Source of the DNA: Chloroflexi bacterium TSY
GTDB taxonomy: Bacteria > Chloroflexota > Anaerolineae > Caldilineales > Caldilineaceae
DNA: 64,000 bases
Direction of reading: 5' to 3'
NCBI GenBank assembly: GCA_019217005.1
Contig: JAHBNG010000039.1
Coordinates: 45,789 to 109,788 of the forward strand
Made by a program: the position numbers and the translations under genes. This document shows, piece after piece, positions 1 to 8,780 of this stretch. Every line of letters starts with the position of its first letter. Within the stretch, counting starts at the first letter, position 1. The notes under the pieces are model-generated. The model was given only the letters and a program-made list of their open reading frames with translations, did no database searches and was not told where the DNA came from.

Positions 1-623
1 TTCTGCTCAGTCATAGGAATATGAACGGTCAAGAAGTCGGCTTGCGCTAATACTTCCTCCAGGCTCACGAGCGAAATACCTCGTTGCGCTGCATACTCAT
101 CCGTCACATATGGATCATGGGCCAAGACCTTCATACCCAACCCTTGTGCACGGCGGGCGACTTCTTGCGCAACGCGTCCCAACCCCACCGAACCGAGAAC
201 CTTATCACACACTTCAATACCGGTAAAGCGGCTGCGTTTCCACTCTCCTTCCCGTACATGTGCATCTGCCTGAGGGATGTTGCGTGCCATTGCCATCAGC
301 ATGGCAATGGTGTGTTCTGCCGCCGCGACAGTGTTACCTGTTGGCGCATTGACAACAATGATTCCGGCTTGCGTTGCGGCCTCTACATCAATATTGTCGA
401 CGCCGACACCTGCACGTGCAATGACGCGTAAATGTTGCCCAGATTCAACAACCTCTCTAGTCACCTGCGTACTGCTACGCACAATTAATGCTTCATAATC
501 CCCAATGACATCCAGCAACTGCTCTGGAGTCAGCTCTGTTTGAATGTCAACCTCGACGGACTCAGCCTCTCGTAGTGGATTGAGTCCAGCCTCAGAAAGT
601 GGATCGCTCACTAGGATCTTCAT
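1..623 (-). CDS. serA: D-3-phosphoglycerate dehydrogenase, N-terminal part (cut by window edge)
   Basis: Translating the reverse strand from the ATG at 623 gives [14 protein letters not shown], then the 2-hydroxyacid dehydrogenase pattern [17 protein letters not shown] and [16 protein letters not shown], and later [17 protein letters not shown], the Rossmann glycine motif. These are the substrate- and NAD-binding signatures of SerA, which oxidises 3-phosphoglycerate in the first step of serine synthesis. About 207 residues are present; the C-terminal half lies outside the window. An in-frame ATG at 662 would add 13 residues. Neither start has a clear Shine-Dalgarno site, and 623 fits the family start better. 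The gene follows argS on the same strand with a gap of about 40 bases, so polA-argS-serA probably form one transcription unit. Confidence 0.93.
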   Translation of the reverse strand, partial: MKILVSDPLSEAGLNPLREAESVEVDIQTELTPEQLLDVIGDYEALIVRSSTQVTREVVESGQHLRVIARAGVGVDNIDVEAATQAGIIVVNAPTGNTVAAAEHTIAMLMAMARNIPQADAHVREGEWKRSRFTGIEVCDKVLGSVGLGRVAQEVARRAQGLGMKVLAHDPYVTDEYAAQRGISLVSLEEVLAQADFLTVHIPMTEQ

Positions 624-666
624 TGGATGTTGTGAATTTTGGTCAAGATTTTGAGAACCCATTTTT

Positions 667-2454
667 TTACATACTTTCTGGTGCCGAGACGCCAATCAAG
701 CCAAGAACCCTTGCCAATACGACACGTACTGCCTGACTAAGCAACAATCGGGCACGGCTTAATTCGCGGTTCTCCGGGTCGACGACGCGGCAGTCTCGGT
801 AAAATGCATTGAATGTCTTTGCTAAATCAATTGCGTAATATGTTAGATTGTGGGGCGACAGCCGCTCAATTGCGGTCAGTATCTGCTCTTCTAGCTCCAG
901 CATTTTTCGGATCAGCGTCAACTCCGCTGGATGAGTCAGAAGTAAACATGAGGCACCTGACTCAATGTTCGTCTTTGAGTCCGTCTCTGCATCATCAGAG
1001 AAACCAGAACTCGCAGCCTTCTCCAAAATAGAGCAGATGCGTGCATGACTGTACTGAACAAAATAGACCGGGTTTTCATTGGTTTGGGTGACTGCTAACT
1101 CCAAGTCAAATTCGATGGTGCTCTCTGGGCTGCGCATGAGAAGGTTGAAGCGTAGGGGGTCAGCTCCAACTTCATCAACGACGTCATTGATTGTCACCAG
1201 ATTCCCAGCTCGTTTACTTAGCTTGACTTCTTGGCCATCGCGCACCAGCTTGACGAGATCGTACATCAAGATTGTCAATCGCTCGGGATCCACCTTCAGT
1301 GCTTGCATCACAGCCCCCATGCGCGGCACATGCCCTTGATGATCAACCGCCCAAACATTGATGACCCGATCGAATTTGCGTCGGTAAAACTTATCATAAT
1401 GGTAGGCTATATCGCTGGCGAAATAAGTCGGTGAGCCATTGTTGCGGATGACAACTTCGTCTTTGTCATTCTTCGGAAAGTTGCTCGCCGCAAACCAAAC
1501 AGCACCATCACGCTGGATGATGTCACCTTGTGTTTCTAGCTCGTCCAGTACCTGCTCAACAAGCCCCTCATCATGCAGACTCTGTTCACTATACCAGCGG
1601 TCAAATCGAACGCCGATACCAGCTAACTCTTTTGCCAGGTCATCGAGCACGATCTTCAGCCCAATCGACATCAATTCTCCAATTGCCTCCGCTTTAGGCA
1701 TCTCCATGAAGTGCTCGCCGTGTTCGTTCAATACTTTTTGGGCATATTCAATCATGTATGCCCCAGCATAGCCATCATCGGGAATTACACCCTCCTGTCG
1801 CCACCACTCGACATCCTCTTCTGTTCCGACATTTGCAACATCCTCTTGGAGTGCTTTTTCGTCGTGGTTAACGAGTTGAACATAGCGAGCGTAGAGCGTT
1901 TCGGCAAAGAGACGAAATTGGGTGCCACCATCGTTAACATAGTATTCACGCTGTACATCATATCCGGCAGCTTCCAGCACATTCGCCAGACTGTCGCCTA
2001 TCACAGCATTGCGCGCTCCGCCATAATGTATTGGTCCAGTCGGATTGGCACTGACATACTCAACCTGCCAGCGGGCACCTTTGCCTAGATCAATATTTCC
2101 AAAAGTCTCTCTTTTCTGGAGAATGACGGCAACCTGCTTCTGCAGCCAACTTTCGGCTAGATAGAGATTAATGAACCCTGGACCGGCCAATTCAACTTTG
2201 CCGATTAGCTCATCAACCGCCAGGTTGTCCACAATGGCTTGGGCTATCAGGCGCGGATTCGTTTTTGCGCCTGTCGCTTTCTTAATAGCCGATGCAGTGA
2301 TGAGTGCTATATTTGTACTATAGTCGCCATGTTCAGCCTGGTTCGGGCGCATAATTTCAATCTGTGGAGCGTCAAACGAGGGCAGTGAGTTTGATTCTTG
2401 AGCGGCTGTAATCGCTTTTGCAACGAGTTGTCTAATTTTGTCTTGTAACATCAT
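667..2454 (-). CDS. argS: Arginyl-tRNA synthetase
   Basis: A class I aminoacyl-tRNA synthetase of 595 residues, full length for ArgS, which charges tRNA-Arg in the cytoplasm. The N-terminal additional domain is followed by NPTGPIHYGGARNAVIGD around residues 137-154, where HYGG stands in place of the usual HxGH signature. LVRDGQEVKLSKRAGNLVT is the KMSKS-like region. The C-terminal DALR anticodon domain ends at the stop 667-669. The start is a double ATG at 2454/2451. The gene lies 27 bases after polA on the same strand. The HYGG variant is the only unusual catalytic feature, and I believe it is a lineage variant rather than a loss. Confidence 0.96.
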   Translation of the reverse strand: MMLQDKIRQLVAKAITAAQESNSLPSFDAPQIEIMRPNQAEHGDYSTNIALITASAIKKATGAKTNPRLIAQAIVDNLAVDELIGKVELAGPGFINLYLAESWLQKQVAVILQKRETFGNIDLGKGARWQVEYVSANPTGPIHYGGARNAVIGDSLANVLEAAGYDVQREYYVNDGGTQFRLFAETLYARYVQLVNHDEKALQEDVANVGTEEDVEWWRQEGVIPDDGYAGAYMIEYAQKVLNEHGEHFMEMPKAEAIGELMSIGLKIVLDDLAKELAGIGVRFDRWYSEQSLHDEGLVEQVLDELETQGDIIQRDGAVWFAASNFPKNDKDEVVIRNNGSPTYFASDIAYHYDKFYRRKFDRVINVWAVDHQGHVPRMGAVMQALKVDPERLTILMYDLVKLVRDGQEVKLSKRAGNLVTINDVVDEVGADPLRFNLLMRSPESTIEFDLELAVTQTNENPVYFVQYSHARICSILEKAASSGFSDDAETDSKTNIESGASCLLLTHPAELTLIRKMLELEEQILTAIERLSPHNLTYYAIDLAKTFNAFYRDCRVVDPENRELSRARLLLSQAVRVVLARVLGLIGVSAPESM

Positions 2455-2481
2455 GGTAATATTGACGATTGTCGTAAATCT

Positions 2482-5313
2482 TTATACAGTTGCTTTTTCC
2501 ATATCGTACCAATTGTTGCCTATTTCTACATCCACCTTAAGTGGAACGTCAAGCACATAGGCAGATTCCATTACTTCTCGCACAAGGGGGATGATTGCAT
2601 CACGCTCGGCGGGTGGTACTTCAAGAACGAGTTCGTCGTGAACCTGTAACAACATCCGGGTCTGATAATTTTCTTCATGCAGTCGTTTATGTAGCCGAAT
2701 CATGGCGATCTTCATGATGTCAGCGTTTGTTCCCTGTACCGGTGCGTTAATAGCTGCACGTTCAATAGCACTGCGTTGACTGAATGGCAATCGTCCGCTC
2801 TGTAACTCAGGGAAGAACCGTTTACGCCCAAGAAGTGTTTGGACATATCCTTTGTCCTTGGCCATCTGAATGGTGTCTGTGATATATTGCTTGACTTTTG
2901 GATACGTCTCAAAATATTGATCAAGAAACTCCTGTGCTTGCTTGGGATTCATATCGGTGCGGTTGCTCAGTCCAAAAGCACTAATCCCATAAATCGTGGC
3001 AAAATTGATGGTTTTGGCTAAACTGCGTTGGCTATCGGTTACCTGGTCGAGCGCCACGCCAAATAGTCTAGAGGCTGTGGCCGCATGAACATCTTGGTCC
3101 GCTTGGAACGTTTTGACCAAATCAGGTTCCTGAGTAATATGCGCCAGGATACGCAGCTCCACTTGGCTGTAATCGGCTGCAAGCAATTGCCAATCTGGTT
3201 CAGCGACAAAGGCTTTCCGAATCCGACGCCCAATCTCTGTACGGATTGGGATGTTTTGCAGATTTGGATTGCTGCTGCTCATCCGGCCTGTGACGGCACC
3301 TGCCTGGTTAAAGCTCGTATGCACGCGTCCCGTTTCAGGATTTACCAGTGTGGGCAATGCATCAACATATGTCCCCCGCAGCTTCTCCAACTGACGATGT
3401 TCTAGGATGATATCCAACACTTGTTGCTGCGTCGCACTCAATTTTGCATTGGCCAAGCGCTCTAATTCTGCCGCTGCGGTGCTATAATGCCCAGAGCGTG
3501 TCTTTTTCATGCCCTTGGTGGGAAAGGCCAATTCATCAAATAATACCTGGCTTAGCTGCTGGGTACTGCGTAAGTTAAATGAGCGCCCGGCAATTTTGTA
3601 TAGCTCCTCCATTAATTCGGTCAGGCGTTTTTCTAATTGGGCCGACATGTCGCCCAAGTAATTGATATCCAGCCTGATTCCCGCTATTTCCATATCAGTG
3701 AGTGCGGGTAAGAGGGGAAGTTCAATCTCGCGATAGAGGTCGAAAAGGCTGGCCTCCTTCAGGCGTGGCTCAAAAATGTCGTAGAGACGGATCGTGGCAT
3801 CAACATCGTCGGCGCAATATGCACCGGCTTGTTCCAACGCAACCTGATCGATCGTAATTTGCTTGCGCCCAGTGCCGATCAGGTCGGTCAATTCGGTCAT
3901 CTGCCAATTGAGCTCATCTTCTGCGAGTGCCTTCAAACCGAGTCGGCGACTGGCCGGGTTGAGCACCCACGCCATGACCATTGTATCGTGAACATCCCCC
4001 ACTATCTGTAGACCGTGACGAATACAGACGGTGACATCATATTTACTGTTATGGGCAAGCTTGGTCACGGCCTGGTTGGCAAAAAAGGGTTGAACTCGCT
4101 CGCTTACTTGCTCCCACGGCAATTGCGTTCCTTCTGTGTGAGCAACAGGAATGTAGGCTCGTTGACCTGCCTCCCATGCGATACCCAAACCAACTAACCT
4201 GGCTTGTATGGCGTCTGTGCTGTCGGTTTCCACATCGAAGCTGAGTTGTTTGGCTGTGGACAACGCTTCAATCAACTCGTTTAAGGTTGCTTCATCCTGT
4301 ACGAGGAGAAACTCTGATTCCTCTGTGCCACTTGTTGCTGAGCTTTCATTTTCATCCAAGCCGTCTTGCGAGGAGGCAGTGGCACTTTGAGATGTTTTTC
4401 CAAAGAGACCAAGTTGTCCCGACTCGCTGTCAAATGTGGGAGGCGTTTTTCCCTGAGGTAGCTCTTTGATTAGGCTGCGGAATTCCAACTCGTTGAAGAA
4501 CGCTATGACGGCGTTCTGGTCATAGTCTTGTGTGCGATAGTTTTCTGGCGTGAACGTTAAGTCCAAGTCTGTGACAATCGTTACGAGTTTACGGTTAATT
4601 TGCACCTGTTCTTGGGCGTCGAGCAGGTTTTGGCGTGTTTTGGGTCCACTGATTTCGTCGACATGTGCATACAATCCATCAAGCGTTTCGTAATTCTTCA
4701 AAAACTTAATGGCTGTCTTATCGCCCACGCCAGGCACACCAGGAATATTGTCCGAGCTATCTCCGGTCAGTGCCTTCATATCAATAAACTGCTCTGGCGT
4801 TAATCCATAGCGCTCCATCACTTCTTCCAGCCCATAAACAACTGTCTGTGGACGCGGCCCACCGGGTGTATAGAGAATTTTGACTCGTTCTGAAACCAGC
4901 TGAAAGAGATCGCGGTCACCTGTAAGAATGTAGGCGTCGATGCCCTGGGCAGCAGCTTGGTGCGCTAAAGTTCCTAGAATATCGTCGGCTTCATAGTCAG
5001 GATAGGTAATGATGGGGATGTTGAACGTCTCTAATAATTGTTCGATACGACCCATTTGGCTTCGCAAGTCATCTGGCATGCGCTCGCGCGTGCCTTTGTA
5101 TTCGGTATATGTCTTGTGGCGCCACGTATCGCCCAAATCAAACGCAACACCCAGATAATCTGGTTGATATTCTTTGAGAACGCTCAGCAACTTGCGCGCA
5201 AAACCAAAGACTGCCGTCGTCAGCTCGCCTGCACTCGTTGCCAAGGGTGTCTTGACACCAAAATAGGCTCGATATGCTTGTGAATGACCGTCGATCAGGA
5301 GGAGTTTCGACAT
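2482..5313 (-). CDS. polA: DNA polymerase I
   Basis: A 943-residue family A polymerase with all three domains. The N-terminal 5'-3' exonuclease shows DGHSQAYRAYFG and YPDYEADDILGTLA. The 3'-5' exonuclease region keeps the DxE of motif I in LSFDVETDSTDA. The polymerase domain shows motif A DYSQVELRILAH, motif B RSLAKTINFATIYGIS and motif C QVHDELVLEVP. It repairs gaps and removes RNA primers. It is the first gene of a likely polA-argS-serA transcript. The stretch just upstream (5328-5416) carries one of three copies of a short terminal-inverted-repeat element, so the promoter may lie within or beyond that insert. Confidence 0.97.
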   Translation of the reverse strand: MSKLLLIDGHSQAYRAYFGVKTPLATSAGELTTAVFGFARKLLSVLKEYQPDYLGVAFDLGDTWRHKTYTEYKGTRERMPDDLRSQMGRIEQLLETFNIPIITYPDYEADDILGTLAHQAAAQGIDAYILTGDRDLFQLVSERVKILYTPGGPRPQTVVYGLEEVMERYGLTPEQFIDMKALTGDSSDNIPGVPGVGDKTAIKFLKNYETLDGLYAHVDEISGPKTRQNLLDAQEQVQINRKLVTIVTDLDLTFTPENYRTQDYDQNAVIAFFNELEFRSLIKELPQGKTPPTFDSESGQLGLFGKTSQSATASSQDGLDENESSATSGTEESEFLLVQDEATLNELIEALSTAKQLSFDVETDSTDAIQARLVGLGIAWEAGQRAYIPVAHTEGTQLPWEQVSERVQPFFANQAVTKLAHNSKYDVTVCIRHGLQIVGDVHDTMVMAWVLNPASRRLGLKALAEDELNWQMTELTDLIGTGRKQITIDQVALEQAGAYCADDVDATIRLYDIFEPRLKEASLFDLYREIELPLLPALTDMEIAGIRLDINYLGDMSAQLEKRLTELMEELYKIAGRSFNLRSTQQLSQVLFDELAFPTKGMKKTRSGHYSTAAAELERLANAKLSATQQQVLDIILEHRQLEKLRGTYVDALPTLVNPETGRVHTSFNQAGAVTGRMSSSNPNLQNIPIRTEIGRRIRKAFVAEPDWQLLAADYSQVELRILAHITQEPDLVKTFQADQDVHAATASRLFGVALDQVTDSQRSLAKTINFATIYGISAFGLSNRTDMNPKQAQEFLDQYFETYPKVKQYITDTIQMAKDKGYVQTLLGRKRFFPELQSGRLPFSQRSAIERAAINAPVQGTNADIMKIAMIRLHKRLHEENYQTRMLLQVHDELVLEVPPAERDAIIPLVREVMESAYVLDVPLKVDVEIGNNWYDMEKATV

Positions 5314-5327
5314 AGGTAAAGATCCTA

Positions 5328-5416
5328 GTAAGAATCTATCCGAAAAGTGGTTGTGAGTCCGATCCGCTTCTCAAGTGAAAATCGATCATCACAGAACTTT
5401 TCGGATAAGCACTAAG
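5328..5416. repeat. Short TIR element, copy 1 (71-bp core)
   Basis: The core 5337-5407 begins TATCCGAAAAGT and ends with its reverse complement ACTTTTCGGATA. The same core length, 71 bp, occurs at 6227-6297 and 26603-26673; this copy is in the opposite orientation to those two. Shared internal words are TTCTGTGA next to one end and GGACTCACAACCA next to the other. About 9 more bases on each side (CTTAG/CTAAG ends) are partly conserved. There is no coding capacity. It looks like a non-autonomous transposon or a mobile hairpin, sitting between polA and a small gene. Confidence 0.8.
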
Positions 5417-5576
5417 TGCATCGTCAACTAAGTTTTTATGCTTTTTAGTTAGAGAAACGCCTGAAAACTTAATTTACGATATACAAAGTGCCAACAGAAG
5501 TTTGCATGAGGTTGTTCAAGCAGTTCTTCAGTGAAAGTCAACACAATAAACTGCTCTACTATTTACGAAACATGTG

Positions 5577-5792
5577 CTAGTTTGGTTCAACTGCCAACAT
5601 TCCATCATCAATGAGTGCTTTCACCTGCGGAAGTTTCATAATCGAACGAAGTGTGCGCATACGGCGCCCCGCATCGAGTCGGTAGCGACCGGTTGGCAGT
5701 TCGAGAATGAAGTTCTTTTTGGAGCTATTTGTTAAGAGAATGATATCAGCTGGACTTTCATCCCAAGTCGGATCAAATTTATCACGTGCCAT
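5577..5792 (-). CDS. Conserved-looking small protein, function unknown (71 aa)
   Basis: A 71-residue basic/acidic soluble protein starting MARDKFDPTWDES, with a middle part rich in Arg (GRYRLDAGRRMRTLRSIMK). There is no signal peptide or membrane segment. The start is supported by AAGGGA about 7-8 bases upstream. The composition is that of a real protein and there is no overlapping alternative. The C-terminal half (PTGRYRLDAGRRMRTL then LIDDGMLAVEP) suggests a small nucleic-acid or ribosome-associated fold, but that is only an impression. It is flanked on both sides by copies of the 71-bp TIR element. Confidence 0.6.
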   Translation of the reverse strand: MARDKFDPTWDESPADIILLTNSSKKNFILELPTGRYRLDAGRRMRTLRSIMKLPQVKALIDDGMLAVEPN

Positions 5793-6217
5793 GAATAAAT
5801 CCCTTGATTTCTAAAAACATTTCTTGGAATCCCTAATTTGAACGCTCATTCGCTAAAAGAGCAAATCAAACTGATTATTTCTTTGAGAATCATGTCAGTT
5901 TTCGCTCTATTCACGGTTGAACCAATCTGATTGTATTCATTCTAAAGGTGATGGTTCCATTTGACCAAAATATAGAGGTCCATCTACCATAAATATGTCC
6001 AATAACCACATCATTTCAACTTCGGACAATCGTCCCTTGGAAAAATGTGTCGATTGTTCGAAATTTAAGTGGCTTCTCTGGTAGTGGTTCACCGTTGACT
6101 GACGACTCGCGTTTGAGATGAGATTCTCAGGCTACGACCAGATGTCAATCCGATCGCATCAGTTACCCTGTAACCACTACCGCTTCTCCATAAGGCGATG
6201 CTTCTGCTCGCTACTGA
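5793..6217. other. Non-coding stretch between small gene and TIR element copy 2
   Basis: About 425 bases with no convincing reading frame. It contains the presumed promoter region of the 71-residue protein and weak inverted words around 6023-6060. I see no RNA gene and no strong terminator here. Confidence 0.4.
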
Positions 6218-6306
6218 TTAAGTTCTTATCCGAAAAGTTCTGTGACGATCTATTCTCGCCCGAGAGGCTGCTTGGACTCACAACCACTTTTCGGATAGGT
6301 TCTAAG
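6218..6306. repeat. Short TIR element, copy 2 (71-bp core)
   Basis: The core 6227-6297 has the same TATCCGAAAAGT/ACTTTTCGGATA ends as copies 1 and 3. The extended right edge reaches the stop codon (6302-6304) of the adjoining glycosyltransferase gene, so the last bases of that gene may come from the element or its target. Confidence 0.8.
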
Positions 6307-8077
6307 CACCTGCTCGTTGTTTTTCTTGAGCCGTTGTCTGGCGACGTGGAACAAGCGTTAGATTTGCCTGTCTGGCTTGCCATAGTTCAACACCGACCAT
6401 GAATCCAAATCCGCTAACATAAAGAAGAAGAAACGGTATCGACCAGAATCGTTCTTGGTATATGGCCGTTACAACAGTGAAACTGGCGTAGAGCAATAAA
6501 AACAATTCACCATAAAAGACCGGTTCGAGAGAAAGGCGGTAGCTGCTGGTTTGCCATCGATCTGACGCTGTTTCCACATGAAATTTCGGCGTGCGAAGAA
6601 ATGGTCCATTTTGACCGCGCAACGCCTGCAGAACAGCGATTGAATTGTTCAAACAAAGTCCAAAACCGAGGAGGGTTAAAACACCGATATAGGACCAGCG
6701 TCGCAACCAATCGTTCGGATATAACTCGCGCTGTGCAACAGCATAGAGCACTGGTGGTCCCAGAGACGCCAAGCTTAAGTAGGTGAGTGGCCAAGCGGGG
6801 TTAATGTTTAACAACATAAGTGGCAAAGACAATAGTAAAAGTAAGAGCAAAAACGGGTGGAGTAGATAGCTTCCTAAGTGGATTGCACCTTGAATCCGTT
6901 TGCCCAGTGACCATTCACTAAACAAAACCTGACGGCCAAGCTTTCGTAACGTTTGAATTGTACCACAGGCCCAGCGATATTGCTGCCGTTTGAATGCCGC
7001 AAGTTGGGGAGGAATCTCTGCTTGTACGACGACATTGCGCAAAAACACTGGGCGCCAACCAGCAAGTTGCGCACGATAACTGAGGTCCAGATCTTCGCAT
7101 AACGTATCTGTTTGCCATCCACCAACAGCCGGATCTTGGATACACGCTTTACGCCAGATGCCTGCTGACCCATTAAACCCAAACGCATAATTTTCTGCTT
7201 GTCGAGCGGTTTGTTCAATCAGAAAGTGACCATCTAGCGCAAGGGCCTGGCTCTGTGTAATAGATGAATAGGCAACATTGTGATGCCCCCAACGTGCCTG
7301 AACAAATCCCACGGGTGCCTTTCCCGCTTTCTTATTTGGCTGATCCCTTTTGAGACTTATCTGTTCAGCATTCGTCTCTTCTTCTAACTCAAACGCCCCC
7401 AATGTGCGTAGCAAGAAATCGGTCGATGGTGTAAAGTCCGCATCGAAGATGGCAATATACTCGCCTGTTGCTCTGGGTAAAGCATAAGCCAATGCACCAG
7501 CTTTAAATCCTCGACGATCCATTCGTTCAATATGCTCAATATTGCAACCGCGCTGCCTCCACTGTTCGACCGACCGCTGTATGACACTTCTGGTCTGATC
7601 GGTTGAATCATCTAGCACCTGAATCTGTAACTTATCTGGTGGATAATTCAGCTGTGCACAAGCGTCAATCAACCGTTCAATCACATGTCTTTCATTGTAA
7701 ACAGGCAATTGAATTGTAACGGGGGGGAGTTCGACACACATGCGGGGGGCACTGAGTGATTCTGGGACGGGGAAACAACATTGCTGACAGAATAGTACCG
7801 GAGGGGGATTGCGCTCAATCTGTAAAGAGTTTATGATAGGTCTTAAACTACTGGGTGTTAGAAGATAATCTGATTCCAATTGAGGATCTTTTTTTCGTGC
7901 CTTCAGAGTGAGCCATAATGCATTAAAACCATAGAAGGCAAGTCCTGTAACACAAAGAACATAGAGCGCATGAAGGATCAATTCTAGCATTGCTATGGAA
8001 GCTGATACTGTGGTGAGTGTCGCCAAGATCGACGTCGGAATAGCTAAGGGTGAAAGAGCGAAAGTCAAAACGATCAA
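6302..8077 (-). CDS. Membrane family 2 glycosyltransferase (cellulose-synthase-like)
   Basis: 591 residues. Hydrophobic N-terminal segments are followed by a GT2 domain with the processive-synthase signature D, DxD, D, QxxRW: QVLDDSTDQTR, FDADFTPSTDF, TLCEDLDLSYRAQ and QQYRWACGTIQTL. Four or more hydrophobic C-terminal segments follow, for example LHPFLLLLLLLSLPLMLL. Enzymes of this type sit in the cytoplasmic membrane and extend or export beta-linked polysaccharides or mannan-type glycolipids from nucleotide sugars. No PilZ domain or partner BcsB is visible, so cellulose itself is not implied. The gene stands alone on its strand; an HPt protein gene is divergent from it. Confidence 0.88.
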   Translation of the reverse strand: MIVLTFALSPLAIPTSILATLTTVSASIAMLELILHALYVLCVTGLAFYGFNALWLTLKARKKDPQLESDYLLTPSSLRPIINSLQIERNPPPVLFCQQCCFPVPESLSAPRMCVELPPVTIQLPVYNERHVIERLIDACAQLNYPPDKLQIQVLDDSTDQTRSVIQRSVEQWRQRGCNIEHIERMDRRGFKAGALAYALPRATGEYIAIFDADFTPSTDFLLRTLGAFELEEETNAEQISLKRDQPNKKAGKAPVGFVQARWGHHNVAYSSITQSQALALDGHFLIEQTARQAENYAFGFNGSAGIWRKACIQDPAVGGWQTDTLCEDLDLSYRAQLAGWRPVFLRNVVVQAEIPPQLAAFKRQQYRWACGTIQTLRKLGRQVLFSEWSLGKRIQGAIHLGSYLLHPFLLLLLLLSLPLMLLNINPAWPLTYLSLASLGPPVLYAVAQRELYPNDWLRRWSYIGVLTLLGFGLCLNNSIAVLQALRGQNGPFLRTPKFHVETASDRWQTSSYRLSLEPVFYGELFLLLYASFTVVTAIYQERFWSIPFLLLYVSGFGFMVGVELWQARQANLTLVPRRQTTAQEKQRAGA

Positions 8078-8260
8078 CTACCTTTGGTGCAAATGGGTGA
8101 ATACTTGATTGACAAAAAAATAGGTCGACACCAAAATGGCCGACCTGAGCGACATATTATAGCGAAATTAAAATGGGGATCCAAATTGGATCATCACGGA
8201 AATAAAGTGTAAGATTGGCGGACAAATTTATTTTTAACCTGTAGAGAAATTACGAGTCCT

Positions 8261-8662
8261 ATGAGTACAACAGAACAAGGTGGAACCCCATCTATTTTGC
8301 ATCAGCCAATGAATGCAGTTGCCGAGTTGATCGGCCTAGACGAACCTGATTTTCTTCTCGAATTGCTAGATACCTTTTTAACCGAATCAGACCAACTGGT
8401 AGCAAATCTAAAAAAATATCGAGCAGATCAAGACCCAAAAAATCTGCAACTTACTGCACATAGCATAAAGTCAACTTGTGCGACGTTTGGCGCACTTCTC
8501 ATTGCCCAGTTATCTGCCGAGCTTGAAACCGAATTACGTGATGAAATTGGCCAGATCGATATCGACGCACATATTGAGCAAATCACACAGGAATACGCAT
8601 CGGCACGTTTGGTCTTCTTGCAAGAACGCGAACGTTTGGCAGCAATGTTGTCAGAAGACTGA
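8261..8662 (+). CDS. HPt (histidine phosphotransfer) domain protein
   Basis: 133 residues, a single helical HPt domain. The phosphorylatable histidine is His67 in LTAHSIKSTCATFGA, matching the family pattern H-x-hydrophobic-K-G/S-x-x-x-x-x-G-A. Such proteins relay phosphoryl groups between hybrid kinases and response regulators. No kinase or regulator gene is next to it, so its partners are elsewhere. It converges on the EF-G-like gene, with a 20-bp perfect inverted repeat between them. The upstream ribosome site is weak. Confidence 0.85.
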   Translation: MSTTEQGGTPSILHQPMNAVAELIGLDEPDFLLELLDTFLTESDQLVANLKKYRADQDPKNLQLTAHSIKSTCATFGALLIAQLSAELETELRDEIGQIDIDAHIEQITQEYASARLVFLQERERLAAMLSED

Positions 8663-8710
8663 GAGCGGCAACTTACACAGTTTGTGCTATACCACCATAA
8701 ATACTGTGAC

Positions 8711-8780
8711 TAGTCAGTAGACCGCAATCGTTAGATTCTTCGCTCCGCTCGAGAATGACACGATTGCGGTCTACTGACTA
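8711..8780. terminator. Perfect 20-bp inverted repeat between convergent genes
   Basis: TAGTCAGTAGACCGCAATCG at 8711-8730 is the exact reverse complement of 8761-8780. The 30-base loop contains GATTCTTCGCTCCGCTCGAG followed by AATGACA, a word that to my knowledge recurs in repetitive hairpins in many bacteria. It lies between the ends of the HPt gene (+) and the EF-G-like gene (-), so a bidirectional terminator or a mobile hairpin repeat are both possible. A related stem (ATCAGTAGACC) occurs at 41743-41819. Confidence 0.65.

Noticed and set aside
8710..8780. Calling the 20-bp inverted repeat an insertion sequence remnant
   Set aside because: No flanking target duplication and no transposase text; a terminator or hairpin repeat is simpler.
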